In this document: positions 35,595-44,037 of the stretch, piece after piece
Layout: each line of letters begins with the position of its first letter
Position numbering within the stretch: position 1 is the first letter of the stretch
Origin: Hyphomicrobiales bacterium
GTDB lineage: Bacteria > Pseudomonadota > Alphaproteobacteria > Rhizobiales > Rhizobiaceae
Length of the DNA: 64,000 bases
Direction: 5' to 3'
Assembly (NCBI GenBank): GCA_900470285.1
Contig: UCAG01000009.1
Location: forward strand, 115,800-179,799
Notes under the pieces: generated by a model
Told to the model about the DNA's origin: nothing
The model's database searches: none
What the model saw: the letters and a program-made list of their open reading frames with translations, nothing else
Translations under genes and position numbers: made by a program

Positions 35595-36286
35595 TGACCA
35601 GCCCCCGGTGTTACAGTTTCCTGATCACGGCGATAATTATAGACCTGAAAGCCGAGTGGATTTTCAAAGCGCCATGCATTGGTTTGCGGTTCACTGGTAT
35701 AGCGGTAGCGGGCAACCGCAATATAATTGTTGGTGTGGTCTCCTGCATCCGTTCGCTCTGTGGTGGCAAACCGGATGAGTGCGGTAGATTCATTGGGAAA
35801 TGTGACAGACTTGATATCGACAAGTACGCGCGTGTCCTTGCCATAGAGCCTGATCGGATTATCAGCGTTGTTGACACTGTACAGATTTTGCAGATCCGCG
35901 GCCGCCTGTCCGCCGGACAGCAGGGCTGCGGTACCAAACATTGTATCAATCGCATAGGGGTCATAACCCTCGCGGTTGCGGATATAGCGCACAATATTGG
36001 CCTGTGTGATTGCTTTGGATTCCGTCAGATTTTCTGCTTTGGTCAGGCCGCTTTTGGTTTCGATATAGCCGGTGGCTTTGTCGACAACAACGATGACCGG
36101 CTCGAAGGACTTCAGCGGAACCAACATAATAAGAGTGGCTAGAGCGGCCAGTGTCATAATGCCGAAGACGATTGTTACAAACCATGCAAAGGCCTGTGAG
36201 CGCTTTGCTTTTTTGATGATTTCGTATTCCCAGCGATCCCCGTCCTGAAAATAACTGCGCAAACTGTTGTCTTTGGATGAAATCAT
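35591..36286 (-). CDS. virB8: VirB8, type IV secretion inner-membrane assembly factor
   Basis: 231 aa, the standard VirB8 size. A short cytoplasmic N-terminus, one membrane helix (AFAWFVTIVFGIMTLAALAT, about residues 32-55) and a periplasmic NTF2-like domain with VVDKATGYIE, IVRYIRNREGYDPYAIDTMF and the conserved late block ATTERTDAGDHTNNYIAVAR and PLGFQVYNYRRDQE. It lies only 33 bp after virB6, leaving no room for a virB7 at its usual place. Confidence 0.93.
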   Translation of the reverse strand: MISSKDNSLRSYFQDGDRWEYEIIKKAKRSQAFAWFVTIVFGIMTLAALATLIMLVPLKSFEPVIVVVDKATGYIETKSGLTKAENLTESKAITQANIVRYIRNREGYDPYAIDTMFGTAALLSGGQAAADLQNLYSVNNADNPIRLYGKDTRVLVDIKSVTFPNESTALIRFATTERTDAGDHTNNYIAVARYRYTSEPQTNAWRFENPLGFQVYNYRRDQETVTPGAGQ

Positions 36287-36319
36287 AGAACCTTGCCCTT
36301 GTTCCTCTTGCAGAGCCGC

Positions 36320-37333
36320 TTAGCGGGGCATGCTGTGGTTGCTGATCTGGCGCTGGATCGCTGATCTGGTTGCTCCGTGACCTGAATAACCCGTGCCGGC
36401 AGGCACAGCCTGACGCGCGCTGTAATAAGGGCTGGTTTGCATGCCGCCGGAGCCGGCCTGAACCGGAAAAATCATTGCCCCGTGGCTGGTCTGCCGGATT
36501 GTCTGGCTGATGATTGTGATTGTGCCACTGGCAATGTTCTGTGCCAGAGTACGGATATTCAGCAGCACAAAGGTGCCCGCCATGCAGATCAGGAGGAAAC
36601 CGGCTAATGTACGCAGATTAAGCTTTTGCGCTTGTGTTGCGGCAGTCAGATTTTGTAATTCAGGCCGGATGGCATAAATCAGGAATGCGCAAACAACATA
36701 AAGAAACATCGGTATAAGCGCATATGCCAAAACCTGCCGGAACCAAGCGGCACCGTATCCGCGTGACTGTTCAAACAGGAAACAGGCAATGAAAACCGGA
36801 GCGGTGGCAACCAATACCCATAACATCAGCTTTGAAAGCATTAAAAGACCGAGCGCGGTTGCAACAAAAGCAAGCGCACATATAATCACGACAATGGAGA
36901 CCAGAGCAGGTAAAAAACTTGCCGCACCGGATTGTATTGTAAATGCACCAGCGGTCTGATTGGCAATTTTCCACAAATCTGACAGGATTTGTACCGGATC
37001 ATAGATCCCCGTACCTGTATAAGTGAGGAGGTCACGGCCGATATTTTCCGGCGTGGTATTCAGCCAGTTGTAAAGATATGCATTAAAGACGTCCCAGTTT
37101 TTGACCATTGTAATGATGATCATCATCCGGACGGTTCTGCTGACAAGCTCACTGACAGAGAGGCGTGAAGTGCCGGTAACCAGCTGCACACCGTAATAGC
37201 TGACATAGATAACCAGCATAATATTCAGCAATTGAATGACGGGCGTACTGATGCTTTGGTAGGCACTGCTGGCAAAAAAATTGCCAAGCTGTTCCTGCCT
37301 GTCCAATATTGTCTGCAGGAAATTGATCATCAC
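36320..37333 (-). CDS. virB6: VirB6, polytopic type IV secretion channel protein
   Basis: 337 aa with about five or six hydrophobic helices (for example VIQLLNIMLVIYVSYYGVQL, ALVSIVVIICALAFVATALG and LLMLSKLMLWVLVATAPVFI). The central motif with LMLWVLVATAPVFIACFLFE and the WFRQVLAYALIPMFLYVV stretch is characteristic of VirB6/TrbL inner-membrane proteins. The C-terminus is a cytoplasmic or periplasmic tail rich in Gly, Ser and Gln. It follows the small lipoprotein gene by 11 bp. Confidence 0.88.
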   Translation of the reverse strand: MMINFLQTILDRQEQLGNFFASSAYQSISTPVIQLLNIMLVIYVSYYGVQLVTGTSRLSVSELVSRTVRMMIIITMVKNWDVFNAYLYNWLNTTPENIGRDLLTYTGTGIYDPVQILSDLWKIANQTAGAFTIQSGAASFLPALVSIVVIICALAFVATALGLLMLSKLMLWVLVATAPVFIACFLFEQSRGYGAAWFRQVLAYALIPMFLYVVCAFLIYAIRPELQNLTAATQAQKLNLRTLAGFLLICMAGTFVLLNIRTLAQNIASGTITIISQTIRQTSHGAMIFPVQAGSGGMQTSPYYSARQAVPAGTGYSGHGATRSAIQRQISNHSMPR

Positions 37334-37344
37334 GCCCCTCTTTT

Positions 37345-37572
37345 CTAATTTTTCAGAAATGTGCTGATTGCCATATAGGCTGAAACCGGATCCTCATTGA
37401 CCGGCAGTGCTGCGCCGCAATCGCGTCGGGTATCTTCGGCAAAAGCGGTCAGATTTGCAGGACGCTTGCAGGGTGCGGTTTTCTCTCTGACTGTTCCGCA
37501 CCCGGTGATACCCGTTGCCATGATGAGGAAGCCAAGCAAGCGCAGTGTTGTACAGGCAACAGAATTACTCAC
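37345..37572 (-). CDS. Small T4SS lipoprotein, VirB7-like or entry-exclusion (Eex) type
   Basis: 75 aa starting at a GTG nested in the virB5 stop region (8-bp overlap). A hydrophobic leader ends in the lipobox ITGC (about residue 25), so it should be lipidated. The mature part has two further cysteines (PCKRPANLTAFAEDTRRDCG). In IncN-like systems the slot between VirB5 and VirB6 holds the entry-exclusion lipoprotein Eex, whereas VirB7 lies between VirB6 and VirB8. No VirB7 gene is present there, so this protein may either be Eex-like or serve as VirB7. The sequence alone does not decide. Confidence 0.7.
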   Translation of the reverse strand: MSNSVACTTLRLLGFLIMATGITGCGTVREKTAPCKRPANLTAFAEDTRRDCGAALPVNEDPVSAYMAISTFLKN

Positions 37573-38350
37573 TGTAACTCAATGCCTGTTTGGTATTGGA
37601 AAGATCCGTGAGATTACGCAGATTGCTGACCTGCTGTGCGGCGTTTGAACCGTTCATAACACCTATCAGCTGATTAAGTGTCTGGCCGGTCTGCACCTGA
37701 AGCTGGGAATTCTGGTCAAGTGATCCTTTAATATCCTTCGACTGGCCGATTGTCTGGCTGGCCTGCTGATAGGCTGCCTCGCGTGCAGGAATTGCTGCCT
37801 GTGTGCCCTGAACAGAGGCCTGAAGGCTCATCGAAGTTGACATCATCAACTGGTAAGACTTGTCATTTGATGATTGGCTATTGTTGTTACCGGAAAGGTT
37901 CTGTTCCAGATTGAGATTCTTGAAAGATTGCTCCGCTGACTGATTGGTTGCCTGATTGCTGTTGTTTTGATTGTTGCCGTTTTGACTGGTTGACGGTGAC
38001 GGGCTCAGGGTTATGGTCGGACTGATTGTCGGTGTTATGCTGGGTAGCAGGGATGGCGCTTGTGAAGCCGTATATCCGGTGCCGGCACCGGCATTGGCGA
38101 GTGGTTTTGTATCCGATGTGCGGTCACCGGTCGAAGCATCAAGCGTCTTTTTGGTGGAGTCATCAATCTTTGTTTCTTTTTCGAGAGATGCTTTTGTTGT
38201 TTTATCTATACTCTCTGCTGAAGTCGCAGTTCTTCCTGTATTAATTTCAGTTGCAGAATCAAAGACAGGAATAAATGCATTTGCGAATGATGATGTGTAT
38301 AAAATTAATATAGAAGTTGCGAAAATTTTTTTAGTATAAGTATTTTTCAT
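37565..38350 (-). CDS. virB5: VirB5-like minor pilus protein with low-complexity insert
   Basis: 261 aa from the ATG at 38350, which follows GGAGAATGAT. A signal peptide (KKIFATSILILYTSSFANA) is followed by about 130 residues of low-complexity Thr/Ser/Asn/Gln sequence (for example NGNNQNNSNQATNQSAEQSF). The C-terminal third looks like VirB5/TraC (GQSKDIKGSLDQNSQLQVQT, then LRNLTDLSNTKQALS). VirB5 sits at the pilus tip and acts as an adhesin. Both operon position and C-terminus support the call; the insert is unlike ordinary VirB5. Confidence 0.8.
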   Translation of the reverse strand: MKNTYTKKIFATSILILYTSSFANAFIPVFDSATEINTGRTATSAESIDKTTKASLEKETKIDDSTKKTLDASTGDRTSDTKPLANAGAGTGYTASQAPSLLPSITPTISPTITLSPSPSTSQNGNNQNNSNQATNQSAEQSFKNLNLEQNLSGNNNSQSSNDKSYQLMMSTSMSLQASVQGTQAAIPAREAAYQQASQTIGQSKDIKGSLDQNSQLQVQTGQTLNQLIGVMNGSNAAQQVSNLRNLTDLSNTKQALSYSE

Positions 38351-38395
38351 ATCATTCTCCATTTTAGTATTCAATTGAATAGTTATTTTTTATTC

Positions 38396-40822
38396 TTAAT
38401 ACTGTTTATTATTATATATCTCCCAGCCGCAAAACTCTGGCAGCCAGCCGGCAGGATCATCACCGTATATTTCACGCAAAGCCGCACATTCCTCGATTGT
38501 TTCTTTGCGGCCGGACAGGACTTTGACCAGATCCGGCATGGCCGATAAATCGAGCCGTGCGATGACGGAGTCATTGCCGTGTTTGATGAGAAATGTGCGT
38601 TTCTCCGGCGGGGTGTTTTTGATGAAATTGAATTCCTTGAGTGTCAGCCCGAAGCGTTTGATATAGCTTTCTTCGTCAGCTCTCGGATTGGGGAAGTGAA
38701 TATTGGTGGCGGACTGCTCAATAAGTGTGTGTGATGCTTTGGCTTTGGCAATATCTGCCGCCGACTGTGTGCCGAAGCCGACGATTCCGTTTTTCTTGCG
38801 GATGGTTTTCATCTGATCCACAATGAAATTGCTGAATGTCTCATCCATCAGCAACTGCCAGCCTTCATCCATGAAAAACATCACCGGATCGCCCGTCAGA
38901 AGCTCGTCAAGCCGATGATAGAGATACATCAGTGCCGGTGTGCGCAGCTCCTCATTGCCCAGAATATTTGTCATATCGAAACCGAAAACATTCCGGCCTG
39001 AAAAGGACAGGGCATCCTGCGGTGCATTGAAAAGCCAGGCATTTTCGCCGTCATACCAGGGGCGCAGCCGCGAGGCCAGATCATTGGCATTTGCCCGCGC
39101 CCTGCCTGTCAGCAGGCCCGAAAGATTAGGCAGATTGCGTTGCTCGGACGGCTCGGCCATCAGGCGGCTGATGGCCTGTTCCAGTGTATCTGTATCTTCC
39201 TGTGTGAAATTTCGGGCGTCGCTGGCGCGCAGCATGGCTTTCAGCAGGCGCATCAGAAATGTACGGTTCGGGCCGTTATTCTCAATCTGCAGCGGGTTAA
39301 AGCCGGTCGGGGTGCCAGGGCTGAGTACTTCATAGGAGCCGCCCATGGCCCGCACAAAGATTTCCGCGCCGCGGTCCTTGTCAAAAAATACAGCTTTGGG
39401 AGTAGGCTTGATACGCATGGCCTGCGCCAGCAGAAATGTCAGTGCGACGGTTTTGCCGGATCCGGTGGGACCAGTAACCAGAAAATGTCCGATATCGCGC
39501 TGATGAAAATTGAACCAGTAAGGTGTCTGCGAGGTTGTCTCAAGAATAGTGACCGGCAATTGCCAGTGCAGCCCTTCGGATTGCCCCGTTGCAAAATTGT
39601 GCATGGAGGACAGGCCGGAAAAATTGGAAGAGGCCAGCATGCCTTTCCGCGCAATATAACTGTGATTGCCGGGAAGCTGTGCCCAGAAAGACGCCTCCAG
39701 ATTAATATCTTCGCGCAGCCAGTTAATATTCATATCTGTCAGGCAGCTGCCCAATTCGGAAATAACACGGCTCAGATCATCCAGTCTGCGCGAGAGGCAC
39801 AGCAAGCTTAGATGATGATAACCGAAAACGGCTTCCTGATTCATCAGCGCGTTCAGGGCATAATCAATATCACTTTCAACGGAACTGCTGCCTTCATCCG
39901 AAGCCTGTATCTGCCGCTGCAGACGGCTGATCCGCTCCTGAGCAATAGGTTTATCGGCAATGGTGAAACTCTGGGTCAGGATAAATTCATGATTGACCTG
40001 CAGCAATCCGTCGAGCATGCCGGGGCCGGTATAAGGCGGATATTCCTTGATTGAAAGCAGTCCGCCAAACCGGCTTTTTTCATCCTCTGCCGCCTGTGCC
40101 TGCATGGCACGGCGACCGAAATGCAACCTTGATGTGCCGACATAATTACGGATTCCCATCCGTGGCAGGCGCATTTTTTGTTTTATGCCGCAGGTCAGGA
40201 TTGTGTTGATAAATTCGCAAGGCTCGGAATAGGGTTCATTTTTCCGGTAAATGATACCGAGGGTGCGGGCACCGTATTTTTGCAACTCCCGCTGCATGTT
40301 GCCGGTCAGCTCCTCAAGCTCGGTTACAATCTCATTGCTGTAACGGTTCCGGCTTTCCGCATTGCCTGTTTTGGATAATACACCATTGATAATATCGCTC
40401 AGCCCCAAAGCGCCGCGCAGATTGGACCGGACAATAGTCAAATAAATTTCATTGGTGAACATATGCTTATGGTGCAATTGTTCCAGATAGCTGCTGTTAA
40501 GCCGGTCACAAAACGGATCGTCAAAACTGCCGTCAATATCCGTTGCTACCTGCCTGCGGATGATGGTTGACCAGAGGGAAAAACGGCTTGAACCGAGCGC
40601 ACGGATGATCGTGTTTTGTACTTGCGAGCGCATATTCAGCTCGGCCTGATCCTCGGTTTGAAAGAACAGGCCGTTCAGCCGGATGACGGACATGATTGTT
40701 CCGTTTTCCAGTCCCAGCACGGTGTCCGAGATATGCCGCATATAGGGAATATGCGTTGCCATCGGCCGTTCTTTATGTGCGGCTTTGCCAAAAGCAAGTT
40801 CTTCCCTGATGAGTTTCAACAT
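38396..40822 (-). CDS. virB4: VirB4, type IV secretion ATPase
   Basis: 808 aa from the ATG at 40822, immediately after the virB3 stop; an upstream in-frame start lies inside virB3. The N-terminal VirB4 domain (HIPYMRHISDTVLGLENGTI) is followed by the ATPase domain with Walker A VTGPTGSGKTVALTFLLAQA (about residue 450), KAVFFDKDRGAEIFVRAMGG, Walker B DPVMFFMDEGWQLL (about 650) and GFGTQSAADIAKAKASHTLI. VirB4 energises pilus assembly and substrate transfer at the inner membrane. Confidence 0.95.
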   Translation of the reverse strand: MLKLIREELAFGKAAHKERPMATHIPYMRHISDTVLGLENGTIMSVIRLNGLFFQTEDQAELNMRSQVQNTIIRALGSSRFSLWSTIIRRQVATDIDGSFDDPFCDRLNSSYLEQLHHKHMFTNEIYLTIVRSNLRGALGLSDIINGVLSKTGNAESRNRYSNEIVTELEELTGNMQRELQKYGARTLGIIYRKNEPYSEPCEFINTILTCGIKQKMRLPRMGIRNYVGTSRLHFGRRAMQAQAAEDEKSRFGGLLSIKEYPPYTGPGMLDGLLQVNHEFILTQSFTIADKPIAQERISRLQRQIQASDEGSSSVESDIDYALNALMNQEAVFGYHHLSLLCLSRRLDDLSRVISELGSCLTDMNINWLREDINLEASFWAQLPGNHSYIARKGMLASSNFSGLSSMHNFATGQSEGLHWQLPVTILETTSQTPYWFNFHQRDIGHFLVTGPTGSGKTVALTFLLAQAMRIKPTPKAVFFDKDRGAEIFVRAMGGSYEVLSPGTPTGFNPLQIENNGPNRTFLMRLLKAMLRASDARNFTQEDTDTLEQAISRLMAEPSEQRNLPNLSGLLTGRARANANDLASRLRPWYDGENAWLFNAPQDALSFSGRNVFGFDMTNILGNEELRTPALMYLYHRLDELLTGDPVMFFMDEGWQLLMDETFSNFIVDQMKTIRKKNGIVGFGTQSAADIAKAKASHTLIEQSATNIHFPNPRADEESYIKRFGLTLKEFNFIKNTPPEKRTFLIKHGNDSVIARLDLSAMPDLVKVLSGRKETIEECAALREIYGDDPAGWLPEFCGWEIYNNKQY

Positions 40823-40824
40823 GT

Positions 40825-41124
40825 TTATGGTCCGTAAGAATTGGCACCCCAAAAGGCTTTATTGGGTGTTCGAGGGGTCTTGCGGGAAACGACCTGCAAA
40901 ACATCCAGAGCCTTGTTGTCCCAGGTGCATATGGAAAACAGTACAAGATAGCTGAACGGTGCGAATAGCAGTGACCAGAAGGAGCTGCTGGCCAGCCAGG
41001 CGATGACGGTTGCACCGACAACAATGACAACGGCCATATAGGGCACACCCCATAATGTCGGTGAGCGGGTCAAGCCGATGACAAGCGGCGTCATATGCGG
41101 CTGAGCATCTTCATAATCGTTCAT
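40825..41124 (-). CDS. virB3: VirB3, inner-membrane T4SS protein
   Basis: 99 aa, typical VirB3 length. The conserved start TPLVIGLTRSPTLWGVPYMA is followed by two hydrophobic helices (VVIVVGATVIAWLASSSFW and LLFAPFSYLVLFSICTWDNK). It overlaps virB2 by four bases (ATGA) and precedes virB4 directly. VirB3 works with VirB4 in pilus biogenesis. Confidence 0.9.
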   Translation of the reverse strand: MNDYEDAQPHMTPLVIGLTRSPTLWGVPYMAVVIVVGATVIAWLASSSFWSLLFAPFSYLVLFSICTWDNKALDVLQVVSRKTPRTPNKAFWGANSYGP

Positions 41125-41471
41125 TTTCCGCCTGCAATCGCGTAGAGCTGATCAACAATGCTTGTAGATCCGAAGACCAGTCCGAAGCCGAGGATGACAG
41201 CACCGGCGGTAAACCAGGACAGGCGGCCGGCAAAGGCAAGGAAGCCCAGTCCGATGACTGCAACTGTGGCCAGTGATTTCCCGAATGGTCCCCGAATAAA
41301 ATCGACTATGGCTTGCATAACCTGCTGTAACGGGCCGAATGCGCCACTCAATCCGCTGCCATCCGCGAAGGCGGTTTCTGTAGTGACAGCTTGTACAGCT
41401 ATAATAGCTGTACCTATGACAGCGATCCTGACCGCATGACAGCGCCAGATTCTGAGAAGTTTGTTTTTCAT
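41121..41471 (-). CDS. virB2: VirB2, major pilin
   Basis: 116 aa. A long signal sequence (AVIGTAIIAVQAVTTETAFA) is followed by a pilin body with two hydrophobic helices around KSLATVAVIGLGFLAFAGRL and TAGAVILGFGLVFGSTSIVD, the usual VirB2/TraA arrangement. VirB2 subunits polymerise into the T-pilus. The gene lies between virB1 and virB3. Confidence 0.9.
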   Translation of the reverse strand: MKNKLLRIWRCHAVRIAVIGTAIIAVQAVTTETAFADGSGLSGAFGPLQQVMQAIVDFIRGPFGKSLATVAVIGLGFLAFAGRLSWFTAGAVILGFGLVFGSTSIVDQLYAIAGGK

Positions 41472-41483
41472 TGTTCCCTCCGT

Positions 41484-42407
41484 TTAAAAACTCATGACAC
41501 CGCCGACAAAAGTACGGTTTTTCTTCACCGTAATAATGCCGGTCTCTGTTGTGTCTGAGCCGGCTTTGATGATTTTCCGGTTTCCTTTGCTCTCTTTTGG
41601 CCTGCCGGCAAAATCCGGAAGACCGAGCTGGTAATTGACGACCTTTGCCACATAGCTGACGGTTTCCGGTAAAGGCGGGATGCCGCCATATTCATAAATA
41701 CGGTTTTCACCGGCATTGTAGGCCGCGGCTGCAAGCAAAGGATTTTGAAACTCGTCAAGCAGCGCGCGCAGATATTTTATGCCGCCCTCAATATTGGCTT
41801 GCGGGTCGCAGACATCCTGAACGCCGAAGCGAATGGCGGTTTCAGGCATGAGCTGCATAGGGCCGCGTGCGCCTTTGCCGGAGTTGCGTGACAGGTCAAA
41901 CCGGCTTTCCGTACGGGCAATCGCTGTGGCAAAACTCGCATCCACGGCATAACGGCGAGCCGTTTCCTCCACCAGTGTTTTGATTTTTTCCGGAGGAAAA
42001 GGTGAGGGGCCGCATTCCTGCACCTGTGCCGCAGAGGGAGCCGGATCATTCGTTCCGGCTGCAGCTGCCAACCGGTTTTCCTGATGTTTCCGGTCAGTGA
42101 AATTAAGCAGGGAGCCGTCCGGAATATAGGTATTGTCCGGCGTGTAAGATGAGTTTGCCGGTGTGGCAGATAAGGGTGTGATCACACCGTCAGCGCCGGT
42201 CACGTAATCGGTGCTTTTTGCGGACCACCGCTCGTCAAATCCGGCTGGTTGTCCGTCCGCAGACGGGGGATGGTTTTGAAGGGCGGTCTCAGTTTCTGCA
42301 GTTTGAAGGCGGGGTTCTTCGGAGCAGGCTTCGCCGGTTTTGAACGCAAGCAAAATCGCGCTGCATATGAACGCGCTTTTTAGAGCGATTTCTGCCTTTG
42401 TGATCAT
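41484..42407 (-). CDS. virB1: VirB1-like lytic transglycosylase
   Basis: 307 aa. After a signal sequence and a linker of about 130 residues comes an SLT domain with the catalytic Glu in TAIARTESRFDLSRNSGKGA (about residue 166), then RGPMQLMPETAIRFGV and LLAAAAYNAGENRIYEYGGI. It would cut peptidoglycan to let the secretion apparatus cross the wall. The ATG follows AAGGGGGGATTCC. It is the first gene of the operon. Confidence 0.93.
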   Translation of the reverse strand: MITKAEIALKSAFICSAILLAFKTGEACSEEPRLQTAETETALQNHPPSADGQPAGFDERWSAKSTDYVTGADGVITPLSATPANSSYTPDNTYIPDGSLLNFTDRKHQENRLAAAAGTNDPAPSAAQVQECGPSPFPPEKIKTLVEETARRYAVDASFATAIARTESRFDLSRNSGKGARGPMQLMPETAIRFGVQDVCDPQANIEGGIKYLRALLDEFQNPLLAAAAYNAGENRIYEYGGIPPLPETVSYVAKVVNYQLGLPDFAGRPKESKGNRKIIKAGSDTTETGIITVKKNRTFVGGVMSF

Positions 42408-42825
42408 GGAATCCCCCCTTGGTCAAATGGCTTGCGTTATTGGGATTGCGGGATAAATCCGGATAATATCAATATTAGAAATGTCTTATTTAAAATCGAT
42501 TTTTACATGCATTTCTGCAGCGCCGTAATCCCATCTTCGTGGGAATAAAATTGATGATTCAAGTCAGCATTTAAGAGGTGCGGGAAAGAAATGTTTTATT
42601 TAATCTATTGAAAAACAACAATATTTTTTACGGAAGTGAAATTGATGAAATACCTGTAAGGCGGCGGGGGCAGAGAGAAGGCAGTGAGCATGTCTGATTA
42701 TCAGATGAGATTCCCCCACCTCCGAAGCAAGTACAAAACCTGTTTTGTCTGCCGGTTTGCACCGGCTGGTTTTACGCGTGTTCATATCCCTGTTGCACAA
42801 AATGAAAATCATAAAGGATAAAGGA
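42408..42825. promoter_or_regulatory. Divergent promoter region between virB1 and nuclease gene
   Basis: This 418-bp AT-rich gap must hold promoters for the virB operon (leftwards) and the nuclease gene (rightwards). Candidate -10 hexamers such as TATTAT near 42460 on the minus strand are visible, but no convincing -35 partner or repeat was found. No gene is seen in it. Confidence 0.3.
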
Positions 42826-43512
42826 ATGAAGTCAGTTTCCGTCATTTTTGCCAGTTTTCTGATCTGCCAGCCGGTATTTGCCGCCGATCCGCTTGCCGGT
42901 CCGTCTGCTATGTCTGATGCAGATGCTCCGCAGCCGGTAATATTCCCGATTTTTAGTGACAGAGTTGCAGTTATTGACGGGCGCACGCTCTGGTATCCGC
43001 GTTATGAGCAGCGTGTCCGGCTGGCCGGTATTGACGCCTGCGATCTGCCGCAATGGGCAATGAAACCTGAATGGGAGAACAGGGAAGTATCCAAAGCGCC
43101 GTCTCCTGTTCCGTGCGGGGCTTTTGCCAAGGCCTGGCTCAACCGTATCATAGGTGTTTCTGTGGTACGTTGTTCGGTGACAGGCTATGACAAAGACGGT
43201 GCTGCCCGTGCCCGGTGTTTTACCGGCGGGCAGGATCTTGCATTGGAAATGCTACGGGTTGGCTGGGCGCGCGTGGTGATGCCTGAGGCCGGTAACAGCG
43301 ATTATATGCGCTATCAAAGCATTGCTATGGATGCCCGGTATGGCATGTGGGCGACCTATGTTTTGGATATGAAAGAGTGGCGACGCAGGGCTGTCGATAA
43401 AACACCGGAACGCCGTCCTCTTGCTGATTTCAATCTTCTGGCAACACGACAGCATGAAATTTCTCCGCCTTTTGCGGCAGCACGCAACCGGCCGAGAAGA
43501 ACAGACCGTTAA
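42826..43512 (+). CDS. Secreted SNase-like (thermonuclease) protein adjacent to virB
   Basis: 228 aa starting at the ATG at 42826 (AAAGGATAAAGGA upstream). A signal peptide ends in QPVFAAD. An SNase-like OB-fold follows: VIDGRTLWYPRYEQRVRLAG, then IDACDLPQWA, SVTGYDKDGAARARCF and LALEMLRVGWARVV, then DARYGMWA. In staphylococcal nuclease the motif is R-x-L-x-x-x-D-x-P-E; here the Arg and Asp are kept but the Glu position reads Asp (DACD), so activity is uncertain. Extra cysteines suggest disulphides. It is divergent from virB1 and may act in the periplasm beside the T4SS. Confidence 0.75.
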   Translation: MKSVSVIFASFLICQPVFAADPLAGPSAMSDADAPQPVIFPIFSDRVAVIDGRTLWYPRYEQRVRLAGIDACDLPQWAMKPEWENREVSKAPSPVPCGAFAKAWLNRIIGVSVVRCSVTGYDKDGAARARCFTGGQDLALEMLRVGWARVVMPEAGNSDYMRYQSIAMDARYGMWATYVLDMKEWRRRAVDKTPERRPLADFNLLATRQHEISPPFAAARNRPRRTDR

Positions 43513-43855
43513 AGAATTTTTATTTGAAATATTTAGCGACGGAAAAATCTGTACATAATCGTCGTCTTGCATCTTACTTTCCGGCTGTTGCGCCAATGCT
43601 GTGCCCGCCAATTCAGCGGCGGGGCAGGCTGGAATCCGGTAATTGGTATCTGGATTTAGCCGGTTTATTACATTCAAATTTTGGCTACAGCAATATTAGC
43701 AGCAAATTTGACGGCACCCCATCACGGTCATTAAAATTATTGGGTGTAGTTAAATATAGGGATCAATAATATTATCATAATATTTAGCAATATACATATC
43801 CTTAAACCTTGTTATATTTTGCCATACTTCATTATTATCCTGATTGGAGAATACA
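43513..43855. other. Gap upstream of the lanthipeptide precursor gene
   Basis: This 343-bp stretch turns strongly AT-rich towards its right end (43750-43845) and presumably holds the promoter of the lanthipeptide genes, but no convincing -35/-10 pair with sensible distance was found. A TTG-started frame of about 80 codons (43524-43769) lacks a ribosome site and family resemblance, so no gene is called. Confidence 0.35.
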
Positions 43856-44020
43856 ATGGTAGTATCTAAATTATATGATAAAAAAATTTCCAAATCTGTG
43901 GTTGGTGAACGAAAAGAAATAACCACAGAACTCTCATTATGCACACAAGTAAGCGTGTGCCAGACAATGTGGATTGAAGGTTGTAACATAACTGAATGGG
44001 CTGAAGGCGGCTGTAAGTAA
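43856..44020 (+). CDS. lanA: Lanthipeptide precursor peptide (LanA-like)
   Basis: 54 aa, too short for many gene finders. The ATG (43856) follows a good ribosome site, GGAGA (43846-43850), at a 5-nt distance. The first about 22 residues are charged and Cys-free (MVVSKLYDKK, later GERKEI), as in a leader. The C-terminal part contains all four Cys (residues 29, 35, 43, 53) with several Ser/Thr (T23, T24, S27, T30, S33, T37, T46) and segments SLCTQVSVCQT and AEGGCK. Such a composition directly upstream of a LanM gene is what a class II lanthipeptide substrate looks like. There is no clear GG or GA cleavage motif, so the leader/core border is unknown. A 128-codon frame antisense to it (43750-44136) is considered spurious. 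Confidence 0.75.
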   Translation: MVVSKLYDKKISKSVVGERKEITTELSLCTQVSVCQTMWIEGCNITEWAEGGCK

Positions 44021-44037
44021 AGGATCGGTTGCGCGAA

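Noticed and set aside
43524..43769. TTG-started plus frame of 81 codons after the nuclease gene
   Set aside because: No ribosome site, no family resemblance, and composition like non-coding DNA.
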